64,000 nucleotides of DNA, taken from assembly GCA_020747015.1 (NCBI GenBank), contig JAGTJM010000072.1:1-64000 (forward strand), given 5' to 3'. This DNA is from Pyrenochaeta sp. MPI-SDFR-AT-0127. Lineage: Eukaryota; Ascomycota; Dothideomycetes; Pleosporales; Cucurbitariaceae. The notes under the pieces are model-generated. The model was not told the DNA's origin and did not search any database. It saw nothing but the letters and a program-made list of their open reading frames with translations. The position numbers and the translations under genes are program-made. Below are positions 12,197-23,623 of this stretch, in pieces (the first letter of the stretch is position 1; each line of letters starts with the position of its first letter).

Positions 12197-15100
12197 CTAT
12201 GTAGCAAGCCTTGCTCGCTTCTCCTCGCGTGACGCAACACCCCCCTCGTTAGCATTAATTCTCTTCCTCCCGGCCTTCATAACTGGAGGAGGCTCTGTGT
12301 ACTTTGGGGTTGTGACGCGAGACCCGCTCAGTGCAGGGGTGGGGAGCGAAGTGTCGGTCATCGCTGGTGGAGATGGGACTTCATCGTCATCATCGTCGGT
12401 AACACTGTAAGCCTGTTGTTTGCTTGGCAATGAAGGAGGCTGAGGAAGATGACCATTGGTGTTTAAAGTGTGCCTGTTGTCCAGTGTCGTTGCGTCATAG
12501 AGCTTTGTGATAGCAGCTCCGTGTTGCTCAAACTGACGTTGTGTCTTCTCCCGATGCTGTAGCCAGATACCATGCTGCTCTTTGTAACCAGTCTCCATAC
12601 TATTGACCCAGTTCTTCTGCTCTTCACTTTCTTCACATGCTTTGATGCAGACAGGGCACTTGATATAAAAACCGCCGGCCGTAGGCTCCTCGCCGAGCAA
12701 TTCGAATTCGACAAGGTTATCACCAATAAGTTCGGTCTGATCCCATTCAAGACAGTCTTCGCAATAGCCCAGGGGGCACCACCGGCAGCGAAATATCAAT
12801 CCGCCAGCATCTGTGGTGGATTTACCACAGTCCGAGCAGTTATGTTGAGGGCAGAAGAACCCACTGAAGCCTTTGACCTTGGATTGATACTCGGATTCCA
12901 GGCAGTCGAAATGATAGGTGCGGGGACAACTCCTACACTCGACCATGTAGCCATCATCCAAATCTTCAAAACAAGACAGACAGTGCTCTTCATGATTAAA
13001 GTTGCGGCGTTTGTCGCGCACAGGGTCAGCAAGGCGTGGGTCTTTGCCTGCCATGGTTGGCACGGCTTCCCAGTCGCCGCAATTCAATGATTCTTTGCTG
13101 ATAGCGTAACCACTGACAATGACTGTGGTATTCTTCCCTTTGCGACGGTCCTCGCGAGTAATGTTATCTGGTAGAATGTTGGCCGCTGAGGTGTTGGCTT
13201 TGAAGCTACTGGCAAGCTGGCGCTGGTATCTCTTGCCATCAAATACGGCACATTCAACACGTTCCATGACTGATAGCCATTTGTCTTCCTCAACCTCTGA
13301 ATGCGATAATTCGGAGTTGATAGTATCGGCAGGTTTATCACGACATTTTGTCATCATCGTTTCAAGGTCCCAGGATACCATCTCATTGGCGTTAATTTCG
13401 GGATGTGACAAGGTCTGGGCACCGCGACGAACAAGTGTCTTCAATTGCGAGGTGTCCATCTGGGGCATATCATCTGCTTGTGATGGACGTCCTCGCGTCT
13501 TGGTCTTAGCCTTGGCCGGTATCTCTTTGCTATGTAAGTTTTGCATAGACTCTGTGATCTTGGCAGAAAGATAAAGCTTCTTTCGAATGCGACCCATCAT
13601 TTGTTCTTCGACTGTACCTTGCGTGCAGAGCTTGTATATGGTAACTTTCTTTGTTTGGCCGATGCGATGGGCGCGAGCCTCAGCCTGTAAAGTGATCTGC
13701 GGATTCCAATCTTCGTCAAGGAAGATGACAACTTGCGCACTCGTAAGATTAATCCCTAAACCGCCCGCTCGAGTGGAGAGAAGCATGACCTTGTAGTCGG
13801 ACTCCTGCTGATTGAAGAGTCGAATATCCAGGTTGCGACGAGCTCGAGCCGTGCTGCCGTCCAATCGAAGGGATCGAAAACGTTCACCAAAATTGCTGAC
13901 AAGCGACAAGAGATCCTCGCAGTAGTCGAGCGTTCGCGTGAAGCCAGAAAAGAGGAGTACTTTTTTTCCTTGTTCAAGAATCGTGTGTTTGAGCAGCTTC
14001 TCGAGGAGGATGAACTTGCCAGAAGCACGAATGATGTGATCACCGAGATAGTAAGGATCTGGAGCTGCCCCAGGTAACAGGTATGGGTGTGAGCAACATT
14101 TGCGCAACTGCATGACGAGATTCATGAGTTTCAGCCAGGCGCCTTTGGTAGTAGTACTGGTCTGCTCCTTGGCGACAGCGTCGCGCATGATGTTAGCAGT
14201 TTCTTCCCATTGACCTTGGCTTTTGTTTGTGATGGCTCCATGCTCCAGCGGCTCCACCTGGCGGGCTAGCTCCTCCTCTTGCGCATCCTGCTCAATGGCT
14301 GCCCTTTCTTTCTCCTTACCATCGGCAAATAGCTCGTCGAGCATGCCGTCATCGATACGGGTCAAGATTCTCATGTACCAAAACTTCTGCATTGGTGTTA
14401 AGGGAACGTAAAGGAGAACCTCTTCCTTTGGGGGTAGGCCGAGGCTAACGCTGGGGCTGTCTTTCATGCGTCGCAGCATGATGAGTTCAAGTAAGCGACG
14501 GGCGTTGTCCATTGTCTCCCTGTTGACTTTGCCTTTGTTGAGATCAAACGACTCTTTGAACAATTTGTCGGTACCATCGATGAAAACGTCTGGATACAGC
14601 CAGGCGAGCAGGGACCACATCTCGACCAAGTTGTTCTGGAGCGGTGTACCGGTCAGAATTAGTCGGTATTCGGCGCTGATGTTCCTTAGAGCTGTGGATA
14701 TCTGAGTAACACTGCTCTTGATCTTGTGACCCTCATCCAGTACAACATAGCGCCAAACGAAGGAGTGCTTGAACCAGGCCTGCTCAGCCTGAAACGTTTC
14801 GTACGTGGTCACAATGATTTTCGGGGAGGTGGCATCGTGGTCGGCTGTGGACAATTTGCCCAGCTTGACGCCAGCCTTACGAGAGGCTTTCCGGTGACGG
14901 GCGCGTGTGGTCTCGTTCCCCTTCATGTCTTCCATGCCAACGGCAACCCTCTTGAGACGCTGGCGCTCGCCCATGGCGCCGTGAAAGCGCATCACTCTGA
15001 GCCCAGGCACCCATCTTTGGGCCTCGCCGACCCAAGAGTTGAGGACGCTTAGAGGGCACACGACCAAGTACGGCCGCAGCTCCTCTGACGTGACTCGATT

Positions 15101-15904
15101 CTTCTGGTCAAGCTCCTCCAAGTACTGGAAGAGCGACAAGGTTTGCAATGTCTTTCCAAGGCCCATTTCATCACCTAGAATGCCCGAGAAGCCGTTGTTG
15201 TAGAGATGGACCAGGTAGGACAGGCCGGAGAGCTGGTAGGGTTTCATGACGGCGGTGACGCCCTTTGGTTGCTCGATGAGCTCCTCGTACTCGACAATGG
15301 GCTTCGCGTCGTGGCTGGCGGCCAGCTTGGACACTTGATTGTTGCGCGGCAACAAGGGCAGAAAGTAGTCCTTGTGCGCTACGAGGAAGTCGTTGGCTTT
15401 GGCCTTGGACTTGCGGGCAATGTCACCACGAAGACGATTGCGAGCCGAGTCGAGCTTGCGGAGTGGCGTGGGGAGCTTTTGGGTTTGTGTTGGGGCGGGC
15501 ACCGTGTCTGACTCGAGGATGGTGCTCTTGCGGGCGCGGGTGCTGCGGCGGAGGCTGTCACCAGGACGCTGGCGCTCCTTGTTGCGTTTCTCCATCTTCA
15601 GCTCTTGGGCGTACGCGTGGGCGCTGGGATTGGTCCTGCGTGCTGGGCGTGCAGAGGGCGCCAACTCGTCTTCACTCGTTGCCGACGTCTGCGATGTGGT
15701 GTCGTTTGTAGGGGGCCCTTGGTGGCGCAAAGCAGTCGTCTTTGGTCTGGCCGCCCGCTGGGACGAGGTGCGCCGCGTCTTTGTCGCAGCCTCTGCTGAG
15801 CTCTGGGACCCGAATTGAACGAGGAGATCCTGCAGCACGCCGCCCCGTTTCTGCGGCGTCATGGGCATGGGCGACCCCAATGTGATGCGTGAACGCTCCA
15901 CCAT
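12197..15904 (-). CDS. SNF2-family chromatin-remodelling ATPase with C-terminal PHD finger
   Basis: Single-exon frame of 1235 residues. I chose the ATG at 15904 (GCCATGG context); an extension to 15973 would start with GTG. ATPase core: Walker A GDEMGLGKT at about residues 243-251, DEGH box near 387-390, and a helicase C-terminal lobe with LLFSGFT, STRAGGLGINL and QAEARAHRIGQ near 675-770. Residues of about 960-1060 form a PHD finger (C-x2-C...C-x2-C-x4-H-x2-C) followed by a second Cys/His-rich block and a CPVC motif. The N-terminus is basic and disordered, and the tail is rich in D/E, then K/R. It should slide or reposition nucleosomes using ATP, with the PHD reading histone tails. The subfamily is uncertain: ISWI-like core, but a Mit1/CHD-like domain set. 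The divergent neighbour is a Clr2-like silencing protein. Confidence 0.9.
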   Translation of the reverse strand: MVERSRITLGSPMPMTPQKRGGVLQDLLVQFGSQSSAEAATKTRRTSSQRAARPKTTALRHQGPPTNDTTSQTSATSEDELAPSARPARRTNPSAHAYAQELKMEKRNKERQRPGDSLRRSTRARKSTILESDTVPAPTQTQKLPTPLRKLDSARNRLRGDIARKSKAKANDFLVAHKDYFLPLLPRNNQVSKLAASHDAKPIVEYEELIEQPKGVTAVMKPYQLSGLSYLVHLYNNGFSGILGDEMGLGKTLQTLSLFQYLEELDQKNRVTSEELRPYLVVCPLSVLNSWVGEAQRWVPGLRVMRFHGAMGERQRLKRVAVGMEDMKGNETTRARHRKASRKAGVKLGKLSTADHDATSPKIIVTTYETFQAEQAWFKHSFVWRYVVLDEGHKIKSSVTQISTALRNISAEYRLILTGTPLQNNLVEMWSLLAWLYPDVFIDGTDKLFKESFDLNKGKVNRETMDNARRLLELIMLRRMKDSPSVSLGLPPKEEVLLYVPLTPMQKFWYMRILTRIDDGMLDELFADGKEKERAAIEQDAQEEELARQVEPLEHGAITNKSQGQWEETANIMRDAVAKEQTSTTTKGAWLKLMNLVMQLRKCCSHPYLLPGAAPDPYYLGDHIIRASGKFILLEKLLKHTILEQGKKVLLFSGFTRTLDYCEDLLSLVSNFGERFRSLRLDGSTARARRNLDIRLFNQQESDYKVMLLSTRAGGLGINLTSAQVVIFLDEDWNPQITLQAEARAHRIGQTKKVTIYKLCTQGTVEEQMMGRIRKKLYLSAKITESMQNLHSKEIPAKAKTKTRGRPSQADDMPQMDTSQLKTLVRRGAQTLSHPEINANEMVSWDLETMMTKCRDKPADTINSELSHSEVEEDKWLSVMERVECAVFDGKRYQRQLASSFKANTSAANILPDNITREDRRKGKNTTVIVSGYAISKESLNCGDWEAVPTMAGKDPRLADPVRDKRRNFNHEEHCLSCFEDLDDGYMVECRSCPRTYHFDCLESEYQSKVKGFSGFFCPQHNCSDCGKSTTDAGGLIFRCRWCPLGYCEDCLEWDQTELIGDNLVEFELLGEEPTAGGFYIKCPVCIKACEESEEQKNWVNSMETGYKEQHGIWLQHREKTQRQFEQHGAAITKLYDATTLDNRHTLNTNGHLPQPPSLPSKQQAYSVTDDDDDEVPSPPAMTDTSLPTPALSGSRVTTPKYTEPPPVMKAGRKRINANEGGVASREEKRARLAT

Positions 15905-16389
15905 GGCGTCTTGGTCGGATGCTATGGCGTCACGGCAATGATTGGGCCCTGGAGGTGACGAGAGGAGGAACACAGGCGAGACTGGTAAGTGGACGCACGC
16001 AAATGGGCGAGGCTGAGGCCAAAAGGAGGGTGAGGGTGAGATGAAGTCAAGGTGAAGGCGCGGGGATCAAAAGCCAGGCCAGACAAAGATGAAAGACATA
16101 AATAAAACAAAAGCAAAGTCAATCAAAGTCAAGTGAATGGAAGTCAAGTCTAGGTGAACAACAAGCATCCAAGCTTCATCTTGTACAGTCGTCGTCGTCG
16201 TCGCATGCTGGGGGAAATTTGGACGTGCAAAGGCCGTCGCGTACTTTGTTGGGTTGACGTGACGTGCCAGGCCGACGCCTAATTAGCGTTGGGGCCTTTG
16301 ATCGCCGCGGACATGGGAAAGGTTGCCAGCCAGCTCACGTCTCCAATCGCCTCTTTCACCTCTCCAACCCTTTCGCAAGCAGCCCGACA
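15905..16389. promoter_or_regulatory. Shared divergent promoter of the SNF2 and Clr2-like genes
   Basis: These 485 bp separate the two start codons, which face away from each other, so one region must hold both promoters. It contains a short GTC triplet run near 16189-16203. No TATA box or named binding site was identified. Confidence 0.55.
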
Positions 16390-18454
16390 ATGGCACAGCA
16401 GCCACTGACCAGCTTCTGGCCAATCTTTGCGGGCAAGTCGGACGGGCAGCATGTCGTCAACCTCAAGGGCCGCGTGCTCCGCAATGGCCCCACGCAGGAG
16501 CAGCTCGACGACAAGCCAAACGACCAGGGCCAGCGCGACTACTACCGCGAGATCAAGAAGGACGACCCCAAGCACCTCGACTGGCGCAAGAAGCTGGGGG
16601 GCATGCTCCTCCGCGAGATGGGCGGCAAGCCACACGAAGGTGCGCCGCCGCTGCTGCCCACGAGGGCGCCGCCCGTAGGCTGACAGCACGACAGACAAGT
16701 GGCAGCAATGCATCCTGTGGGAGCTGCCCGAAAACTACGTCCTCTACGAGCACATCAAGACCAAGGCCGACGGCCAGGAGAAGACGGTCAAGAACCACTC
16801 GGGCGGCGGCCACGACCGCCAGGACGCCTACCTGTACGGCTATCCAAAGGGCCCCAAGAAGCGCTTCAGAAGCCCCGTCGAGTTCTTCCCGCATCTGCTG
16901 TGGCTGTGCACCGACGACAACAGCGACACCAACAACTGCACCTGCAAAATGTGCTCGCCCGTCCAGCCCGAGCCCGACAAGCCCGCCGTCAAGCCTGACC
17001 CCAAGCCCGCGCTCTCGGCCTCTGTCAAGCGCGAATCCATTCCAGCCCCTCCTGCAGCGCAGATACCCGCTCGAACTGCTTCCTCCGGCCCGCCTGCCCA
17101 GAGCCCTCCTCCAAAGCCTGCAACACCTGCTGCCGCCCCCCTTCACACACCCACGCCCACGCCCACACCCACGACAACGCCCACGCCCACGCCCAGTGCG
17201 CCGCTCATCAGAGCACCTCCTCCGGCCCAGTCCACGCCACTTGCGCAGCCTCGCTCCCTGGAGCACCAAGCCGACCTCACCTACAACAAGTTCCTCTGCC
17301 GCACAGGAGAGGTAGTGTGGTTCTTCCGGCCCAAGACGTCAGCCTGGGGCCTGGGACTCGTTGTTCGACGGTGGGCAGCAAGAGACACCCCTGTCGACAG
17401 GTCGTATCTGATCCAACCCTTATCACACCCGTTCGAGACGCCCCTCCAGGAGCTCGTCACGTCGGATCAGCATGTAAAGCCGTGGCTTGCGTGGTCAGCG
17501 CCCAGCTGCACCTTCCCGTACCTCCAACAAAACCCACAACTCAGCTACGGCCAGGTAGACTGGAGAGCCCTCGAGTCTGGCCAGTTTGGAGAAGGCATTG
17601 CTTCCGTCGACGCCTCCATCATGGCAGCCAAGGCCATTGACAGCACCTACACCCTCTTCGAGCCTCTCAAGACAACTACAGACGCAGCCAACGAAACACG
17701 CCACTACAACGGCATGTACCTCGGTGCAGAGAAGATCTGGAGGGGCGAGGCTGTGCGTCTCCGCATAGGCAGCAGCGGAAGCGATCTCATGGTCATAACT
17801 GACATCATAGAGCGCCTGTTCAGCAACGCTGCTCAAAAGCAGCCAGGCACACAACCAATCTCCCAAGTCATGATTATTGGCGACATATATAGCTATGCCA
17901 CCTTGGACGCTTCTGACCCATCCAATCCTCCCAACCCCCCACAACAAAACATCAACATTCCCGCACGCATGGTCAACGATATCGCCTGGCGCAATCGCAT
18001 GCTCGTACCCCAGACACAAACCCTGGCTTGGTGGAAGCTCATTGCTGGAGGCTCACGATTGGACATATCTGATATCAAGGGCAGGTGGTACGAGACAAGC
18101 ATCGTGTTTCAAGAGCCGTTTGCAAAAGCTGTCAAGAATAACGAGGGTGGCAATGGTATCTGGATGAATTCACGGGGTGATGCTACGGGCTTGGGCAAGA
18201 ATGCCGGGGCGCCACGTCCAGATCGCATTGCTGCCTTCGGATCCTCGATTCCCAAGGGCACACAGCTTATTGATGGTATGGACCCGCCGAACCAGCCTGT
18301 CGGACAGCAACAGCAACCACAACCGCACGAGATGCAGAATGTTGATATGGCCATGGTCAACGATAGTGCCACTTTCTCCCTTGACGATTTCATGAATGTC
18401 GATCATCTGGGCGACGACGCGGGTATGGAGTACGGTGACAACTTTCCCTTCTGA
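16390..18454 (+). CDS. Clr2-like transcription-silencing protein (SHREC component)
   Basis: Exons 16390-16639 and 16695-18454; the 55-bp intron has donor GTGCGC, branch CTGAC and acceptor ACAG. The product is 669 residues. The N-terminal domain carries the Clr2 signature: LPENYVLYEHIKTKADG near residues 92-108, then NHSGGGHDRQDAYLYGYPKG near 116-135. Residues of about 170-280 are a Pro/Thr/Ser-rich linker encoded by a (CCCACG)n-like repeat. A second conserved domain begins near residue 285 (EVVWFFRPKTSAWGLGLVVRR). In fission yeast, Clr2 belongs to SHREC with the deacetylase Clr3, Clr1 and the SNF2 remodeller Mit1, and silences heterochromatin. The same role is inferred here. Its divergent partner is a SNF2-PHD ATPase, fitting a joint function. 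Confidence 0.85.
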
Positions 18455-18866
18455 GTAGTGAAGAAGATCTGGTCATCATTTCGCTGGTTTGTTCAGTAAG
18501 ACTTTAGGTGTGGGACTATGCATTGCTAGGCGCAATCGACGGTGTAAGCTTCGCAGAAAGCGTTTCTATGTACGTTGTTCTTGGCATTAGTGCAGCATCA
18601 AGATACCCAAAAGGCGTTCATTAATATATGGACATTCTGCTTTTCTCACTTATTATACCACGTAGCTGTATTCGTGATTGGTATCTGCTCCTGTTAGCAT
18701 GTCTATCCTCATGACAATCATGACGCCACGTTCCTGCTTACCCTTCTCTTGCCTCGTACTATCGAATCCACACAAGCTATCCCACATCATGAAATTTCTT
18801 TTGATCCATGGCGTCCGGTTTCTGAACACTATCAGGCAAGAAATCGTACACCGACTCCCACAAAAA
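18455..18866. other. Convergent 3' intergenic region
   Basis: About 410 bp between two genes that end toward each other (Clr2-like and thioredoxin-like). It is AT-richer than the flanking exons and probably holds both 3' untranslated regions. No other feature seen. Confidence 0.5.
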
Positions 18867-19391
18867 TCACCAACCAAACAAGCTTCCTCCACCACCTCCC
18901 ATCCTCCCGCCTCTCCTTGCCTCGTTTAGTAGCCACTCTCTCAATAAGTCCTTGTTCCGCATCTCGTCTGGCCTCGTCAGCTTTGTATCAAACTGCGCTT
19001 CTTGGCGACTGAATGCCAGCAGCGTTGGTATGCTAGTGATCCGATATGTTATTGGTAGATTTTCAATCAATGTCGAATCCATTTGCACCTCCACAAAGCC
19101 GATGCCGCCTTCACTCTCCCCAATTTTTTCGTCTTCGATTAGACTCCGGACGAGAGGTTTAATGGCCTGGCATGTTTGACACCAAGAAGCGCTCCAGAAT
19201 GTAATCAAGGATCTGTTGTCCGCTGCATTCAGCATCGTGAGGCTATGTAGATCGTTAGGTTGCCGTACAGGGTCGAAAATACGATTTATGTGGGAGCGTT
19301 GAGAGGGATTAAGAAGGGAAAATGTGCGCCATTGGCTGCGGAAGGTGACTTTGGTGACACCTGGGAACCTAAACAAAGGCTGGAGAATCAT
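18867..19391 (-). CDS. Thioredoxin-fold protein, probably mitochondrial
   Basis: The product is 174 residues if the first in-frame ATG at 19391 is used; the open frame extends upstream only with a TTG. The N-terminus (MILQPLFRFPG, then FRSQWRTFSLL) is rich in R, S and hydrophobic residues with no acids, like a mitochondrial targeting sequence. The thioredoxin motif follows as SASWCQTCQAIKPLV, with active-site Cys pair WCQTC near residues 67-71. The cis-proline region reads ITSIPTLLAFS. The C-terminus is glycine-rich. Thioredoxins reduce disulfides; the WCQTC centre differs from the usual WCGPC, so redox potential and substrate may differ. No intron is needed. Confidence 0.8.
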   Translation of the reverse strand: MILQPLFRFPGVTKVTFRSQWRTFSLLNPSQRSHINRIFDPVRQPNDLHSLTMLNAADNRSLITFWSASWCQTCQAIKPLVRSLIEDEKIGESEGGIGFVEVQMDSTLIENLPITYRITSIPTLLAFSRQEAQFDTKLTRPDEMRNKDLLREWLLNEARRGGRMGGGGGSLFGW

Positions 19392-19526
19392 TGTGACCTG
19401 AAAAGGTTTGCTGTGATATTGAGATGTGGGAAGGGCGGTGGTACTAGTGGTTTCGAGGAATATGGCGATGGAGCTTGCAGCTTGAGCTTGAACTTGAGAT
19501 TGAGAAGCGACGTCACGATTTGCCAA

Positions 19527-21877
19527 GACGCCATGCCAATTATATTCCCTAGTAGCATTCCGTCAGATACTATAGCGAATGCCGAGTAAATGAGAAGAGA
19601 GTCTCATAGCTCTTTATTAAGATAACATTAGGACTACATAATACAATGCCATTGGCAAGATACTTTGACGCAACGCAAACATGCCACCACATCGAAATGC
19701 GAAACCAAAGCGTCTCTGCAAGAGGTAACGATTTGAGTCACTATACTCCTCTAGTACGGAGCAAGTGTCAGGTTTTTGTATCATTATGTCTGCGCATTCC
19801 CTGGAATTATAATTTTAATACGTCAGAGTAAGAGTCCGCATGTACATGGGCCAATCTCTCACGCCTACATCGGCCGATGAATGCGAGTAAACAAGTTAGC
19901 ATGCCTATGATCCACATCGTCTGACTGATGAATTTGGCTCCTTTAGATCAGTGCCTAGGACAGCAGCGTAGACGCCCAAGATGTTGTAAGGACGGCTAGT
20001 ACTATTATAGTTTGTTGAGCACAAAGGTCGCGTAGGCAACCCTCTTTCATGCAATTCTATTCTTTCGGAGATATTACATTTTCATGGTCACCATCATTTA
20101 AAAACAAATGTTTGACGAATATGTGCAATACTTCACTACTGATCAGATATTTTCAACATCCTAATGAATACATTTAGAAAGCGAACGGTGACTGGGAGCT
20201 CCCTGTACCTGGAGACGTGCTGTCTCAAGCATAGAGCGAAGTTATTTCCATCACAGTACAAGAATCTGTGTCCACAGGGGCGATAGCATTGGTGTTGAAT
20301 ACCAAGATAACTGTTTCATTGTGATTGGCGTCTCTGATGAAGCTCGTGACTTTGTACAGCGCAGGCTATCCGATATAAGTGGAAAGGAATGTCCGAGTAG
20401 CTCTCAAATTCCTCGAAGCATTAGCATCAGCCTGGATTTGGCGTTCCAGATATTCTTTCCTACTTTGGACATGCGGATATTATTTGCGACAGAAGCCCAT
20501 TAACCGCGTATGATCAAAGGAAGCCAGTGAGAAACCATGAAAGTAGTGTGTCGTCCCGGTCCTCATAGTGTCCATAACTATGTGTATCTGGGGTTGTGTC
20601 ATGTGTATACGCTTTGTTGTTTACTTTGGTTAAAGTCACATTAGGAAGATCAAATAAAATAATAGCAGTGTGTGCTCGCCTTGGGTGCGTCTTCTTTGGA
20701 GCAAGTCAGCGTACAACATGGATCCGATCACGCTGCTTATTGCCAGATAACGATTAATTCGGAACAACGTGAGAATTGTGTGTAAACAGACTGCTTCAAA
20801 CATTACTCGTTGGTAGTCTTCACTACGAGCCAAGATGCTGATTTCCTCGCTCGAAGTCAATGCCATCTCCACTGAAGAATGAACCCCTGACCGATTTGCG
20901 TCGATACAACTTCAGCTGAGGCTTCCCGATAATTTTGGTTTGTCGCTTTGTAGAAGTCATGTAATTTGGCGATACTCTTGTTTGGATCTTAACTTTGGCA
21001 TTTATAGGTTTGCACCCCAAGGCTTGGGGCCTTTAAGGTGAATGAATGAGATCCTGCATGATTTTGAGCCTTCCATATGGCTGGCTGTACAGTGATGGTG
21101 AGCTAAACTTTGCTATTGTCATCGCCAGGCCAGCTGAGATCTTTGTGCTGATCTTGGAAGGTACCAATATATATTTGAATCGCTCGGAGAAGGTTTATCA
21201 GCCCTTCGGGTTCCTCTTGTAGCTACCATTGCCCTTTGTTCGCGGTCCATGATCATGGTGTACATGTAATGAAGACATAGTAAACTGAAAGCGCGATATG
21301 AGTAAACACACAGAGCCGAACCTGACTTGTCTGAGAACTGAGTTGGGAACATGCTGGATATGATTATGAACAGGGTGCTTTGTCTGCGCAGCACGACTAC
21401 AATGGCGTATGTTTCTATATAGGTCTGCAAAACGGGAAGAGCAAAGAATAAAACGCCTAGACTAATTTAATGGGACCGTTGGTTCCATATCGTTTATCAT
21501 GAGATTCGTGTGTAGTAAGAAAGGACACAGTATTGTGATGATGTTGGTACAGGTCGTATTCGCAAGACTTGAAGGAATATACTAGTGTCGATGAACATGT
21601 ATTCCTGTGCGACGCAAGCCTTGCGAATTGTGGCTTCTTCATTGAAAAGTGATTGCAGATTTCGGTACCTGTAAACAGCTAGGATGCGCACACTCTCCAC
21701 GAAATGAGTTCGCGAATTATACGAGCAATTGTATAACTCGAGTGTTAAATCCTGCACGACGTGCCGTGCAACTTTTCTCAAGTTGCGTCATCATCGACAG
21801 TGTCATTCCACTACTGCAAGGGTTTCTATATTTCTCGCTAGGAATCACCAGCAGGTGTCGCTTCCATGATATAGTAA
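19527..21877. other. Intergenic stretch without a recognisable gene
   Basis: About 2.35 kb of moderately AT-rich sequence. Only short frames (up to about 103 codons, for example 21119-21430 minus) occur and none has family resemblance or paired splice sites. I see no RNA gene or transposon remnant. Confidence 0.5.
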
Positions 21878-22998
21878 TCATATTGTTGTATTCTGGGTCG
21901 AGTACTTGTCCATCATGTTGAAGACCAGGTTGTTATTGACGTAACAATGTTGTTCTGGAGCACGACATCCAAGATCAGTCTCTAGCTCTGGTCCAACGTC
22001 TGATCGCATCGTCCGAATGATGTTGGCCGCATCGACACAGGACGATGTGCTATAATATGTGACGGGATCTGCAACGTAGTTGTATTCGTTTGGGTAGGTC
22101 CAGGAATTGTTGTAGGGTTGCTCATATGGATAGTTATACTGGACATCCTCCGCCTTGACCTCGGTGGTTGATGGGGTCATTGGTGCAGCATAGAATGGCG
22201 CAGGATACGAGGCTGGGGGTGGCGTTCCCATGCTTGACACCATCGAGCTCGGACTAGGTGAATCACAGCAACTCAACGCGGTCGGTCGAGATGCAGGGAT
22301 GGTGAGTGGTGGTACTGAAGGAAGGTGTCTTGGCAAAGAAGTTGCCCTGGAATGAGCCGGCGTTGGCGAACTTGTGGACGACACCATGTTGCAGGTGATC
22401 CTACGATCGAGCATGGCATTGAGTGAAGGAGCCGATGAGATTTGATCATAAGATCTGTCCGGAGGCCCACCCAGGGCTGCCATGACTTCAGGCTCGGATA
22501 CACCTCTTTCGTGAAGGAGCGCCCGGAGCTTCCTGTTTTCGTCGAGAACCTTCCTCGCTGCACTTTGAATCTCGGACGAAGCTTCTATGCCGACTTGTTC
22601 ACAGCTTCGAATCTTGGCTTCTAGTTCATGCAAGTACTCTTTACGTCGGGCACGCGAACGTCCTGATGAAAGAAAGTTATTAGCATGCACAACAGCTCGA
22701 TATTGAGGGCTTGGAAGATGATCATTGTAGCCAAACGAAAGGTAGACCACTACGTTCCCAGAGATACGGAGTGAGACACAGCTGTGAGACGCCAGGGGCC
22801 CTCTGGCAGGTGCAAGTATCGGAAAGGCAGAGGCAAAAGGATAACACTTATGGGGCGATTGATGGTAGAGGGGATAAGCTTACGTTGGTTGTCGCGAATG
22901 CGAGCAAGATTCTGTGCTTTGTGCTACGGGGTGTCAGCGGAAAGCGTCCATGTGCCAAGTTGCACGGCAGCTCGTACCGAAGTTCTGAGATCACTCAT
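21878..22998 (-). CDS. Fungal bZIP transcription factor
   Basis: Exons 22998-22978, 22923-22884 and 22662-21878; introns of 54 and 221 bp; 281 residues. The basic region is assembled from three exons and reads NLARIRDNQRRSRARRKEYL at about residues 12-31, with the invariant N and R of bZIP proteins (N-x7-R type). The following helix has ELEAKIRSCEQVGIEAS and then LDENRKLRALL, a poor leucine zipper typical of this filamentous-ascomycete subfamily. The C-terminal half is rich in S, P, T, Y and N and probably activates transcription. The 221-bp intron is about four times the usual length here; its acceptor CATCAG follows a GCTAATAAC branch site. Target genes cannot be told from the sequence. Confidence 0.85.
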
Positions 22999-23623
22999 GG
23001 TGATGTTTGATGCGAAGAAGCGGTGGTGAACAGGAGTTGGCGATGGAAGATCTGGATAGGCCGGCGTTTCGTTGCGTGATCATGCTGCAGAGCATATATT
23101 CAGAAGGATGGCACCGGGTAGATCTTAAACTAGAGGGCACGAGAGGGCCGCCAGTAACCAGACCGTGCTGGAGGGTTGATCCCAGCTAGTCTGTGCATTG
23201 GAAAGTGTAGGGGTAACAGTATGCCTCGTCGTCTAGGGCTGCAGCCGTCAAGGTCCGAGCGGACAAGCCCCGATGATAGACGCCTTTTGGCGAGGGATGA
23301 AATTTTCGGCTTGCATCGCGAACATGCTGAGCTAGTGTAACGTTACACCCAAAGCGGATGGTGCGCCGCTAGCTTCAGGAGCTGCTAGCGAGCCTTGCAC
23401 GTGACCATGCCCCCGTCTCAGCTCCTCCTTCGGAAATTGAGAGAGGGCGACAAAAAGTTTTCAGCTGCGCGTCGACACGTTGCAGCATCACGACCAGGGG
23501 GCCAACCGTCTTCACTGGTCTCTCTGTGCGTCCGGGTTTGATTTCTAATTGTCTTCGGTATCCCCATCACAAGGGTCCAACACCGCCAGCCATCTCGCGG
23601 GGACAACCTCAACATCGCTAGCC
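22999..23623. promoter_or_regulatory. Divergent promoter region between bZIP and membrane-protein genes
   Basis: About 625 bp between two start codons facing away from each other. It probably contains both promoters and 5' leaders. No defined binding site was recognised. Confidence 0.45.

Noticed and set aside
16323..17315. 330-codon frame overlapping the Clr2-like gene
   Set aside because: Low-complexity R/P/S-rich shadow of the real coding frame, which carries the conserved Clr2 motifs.
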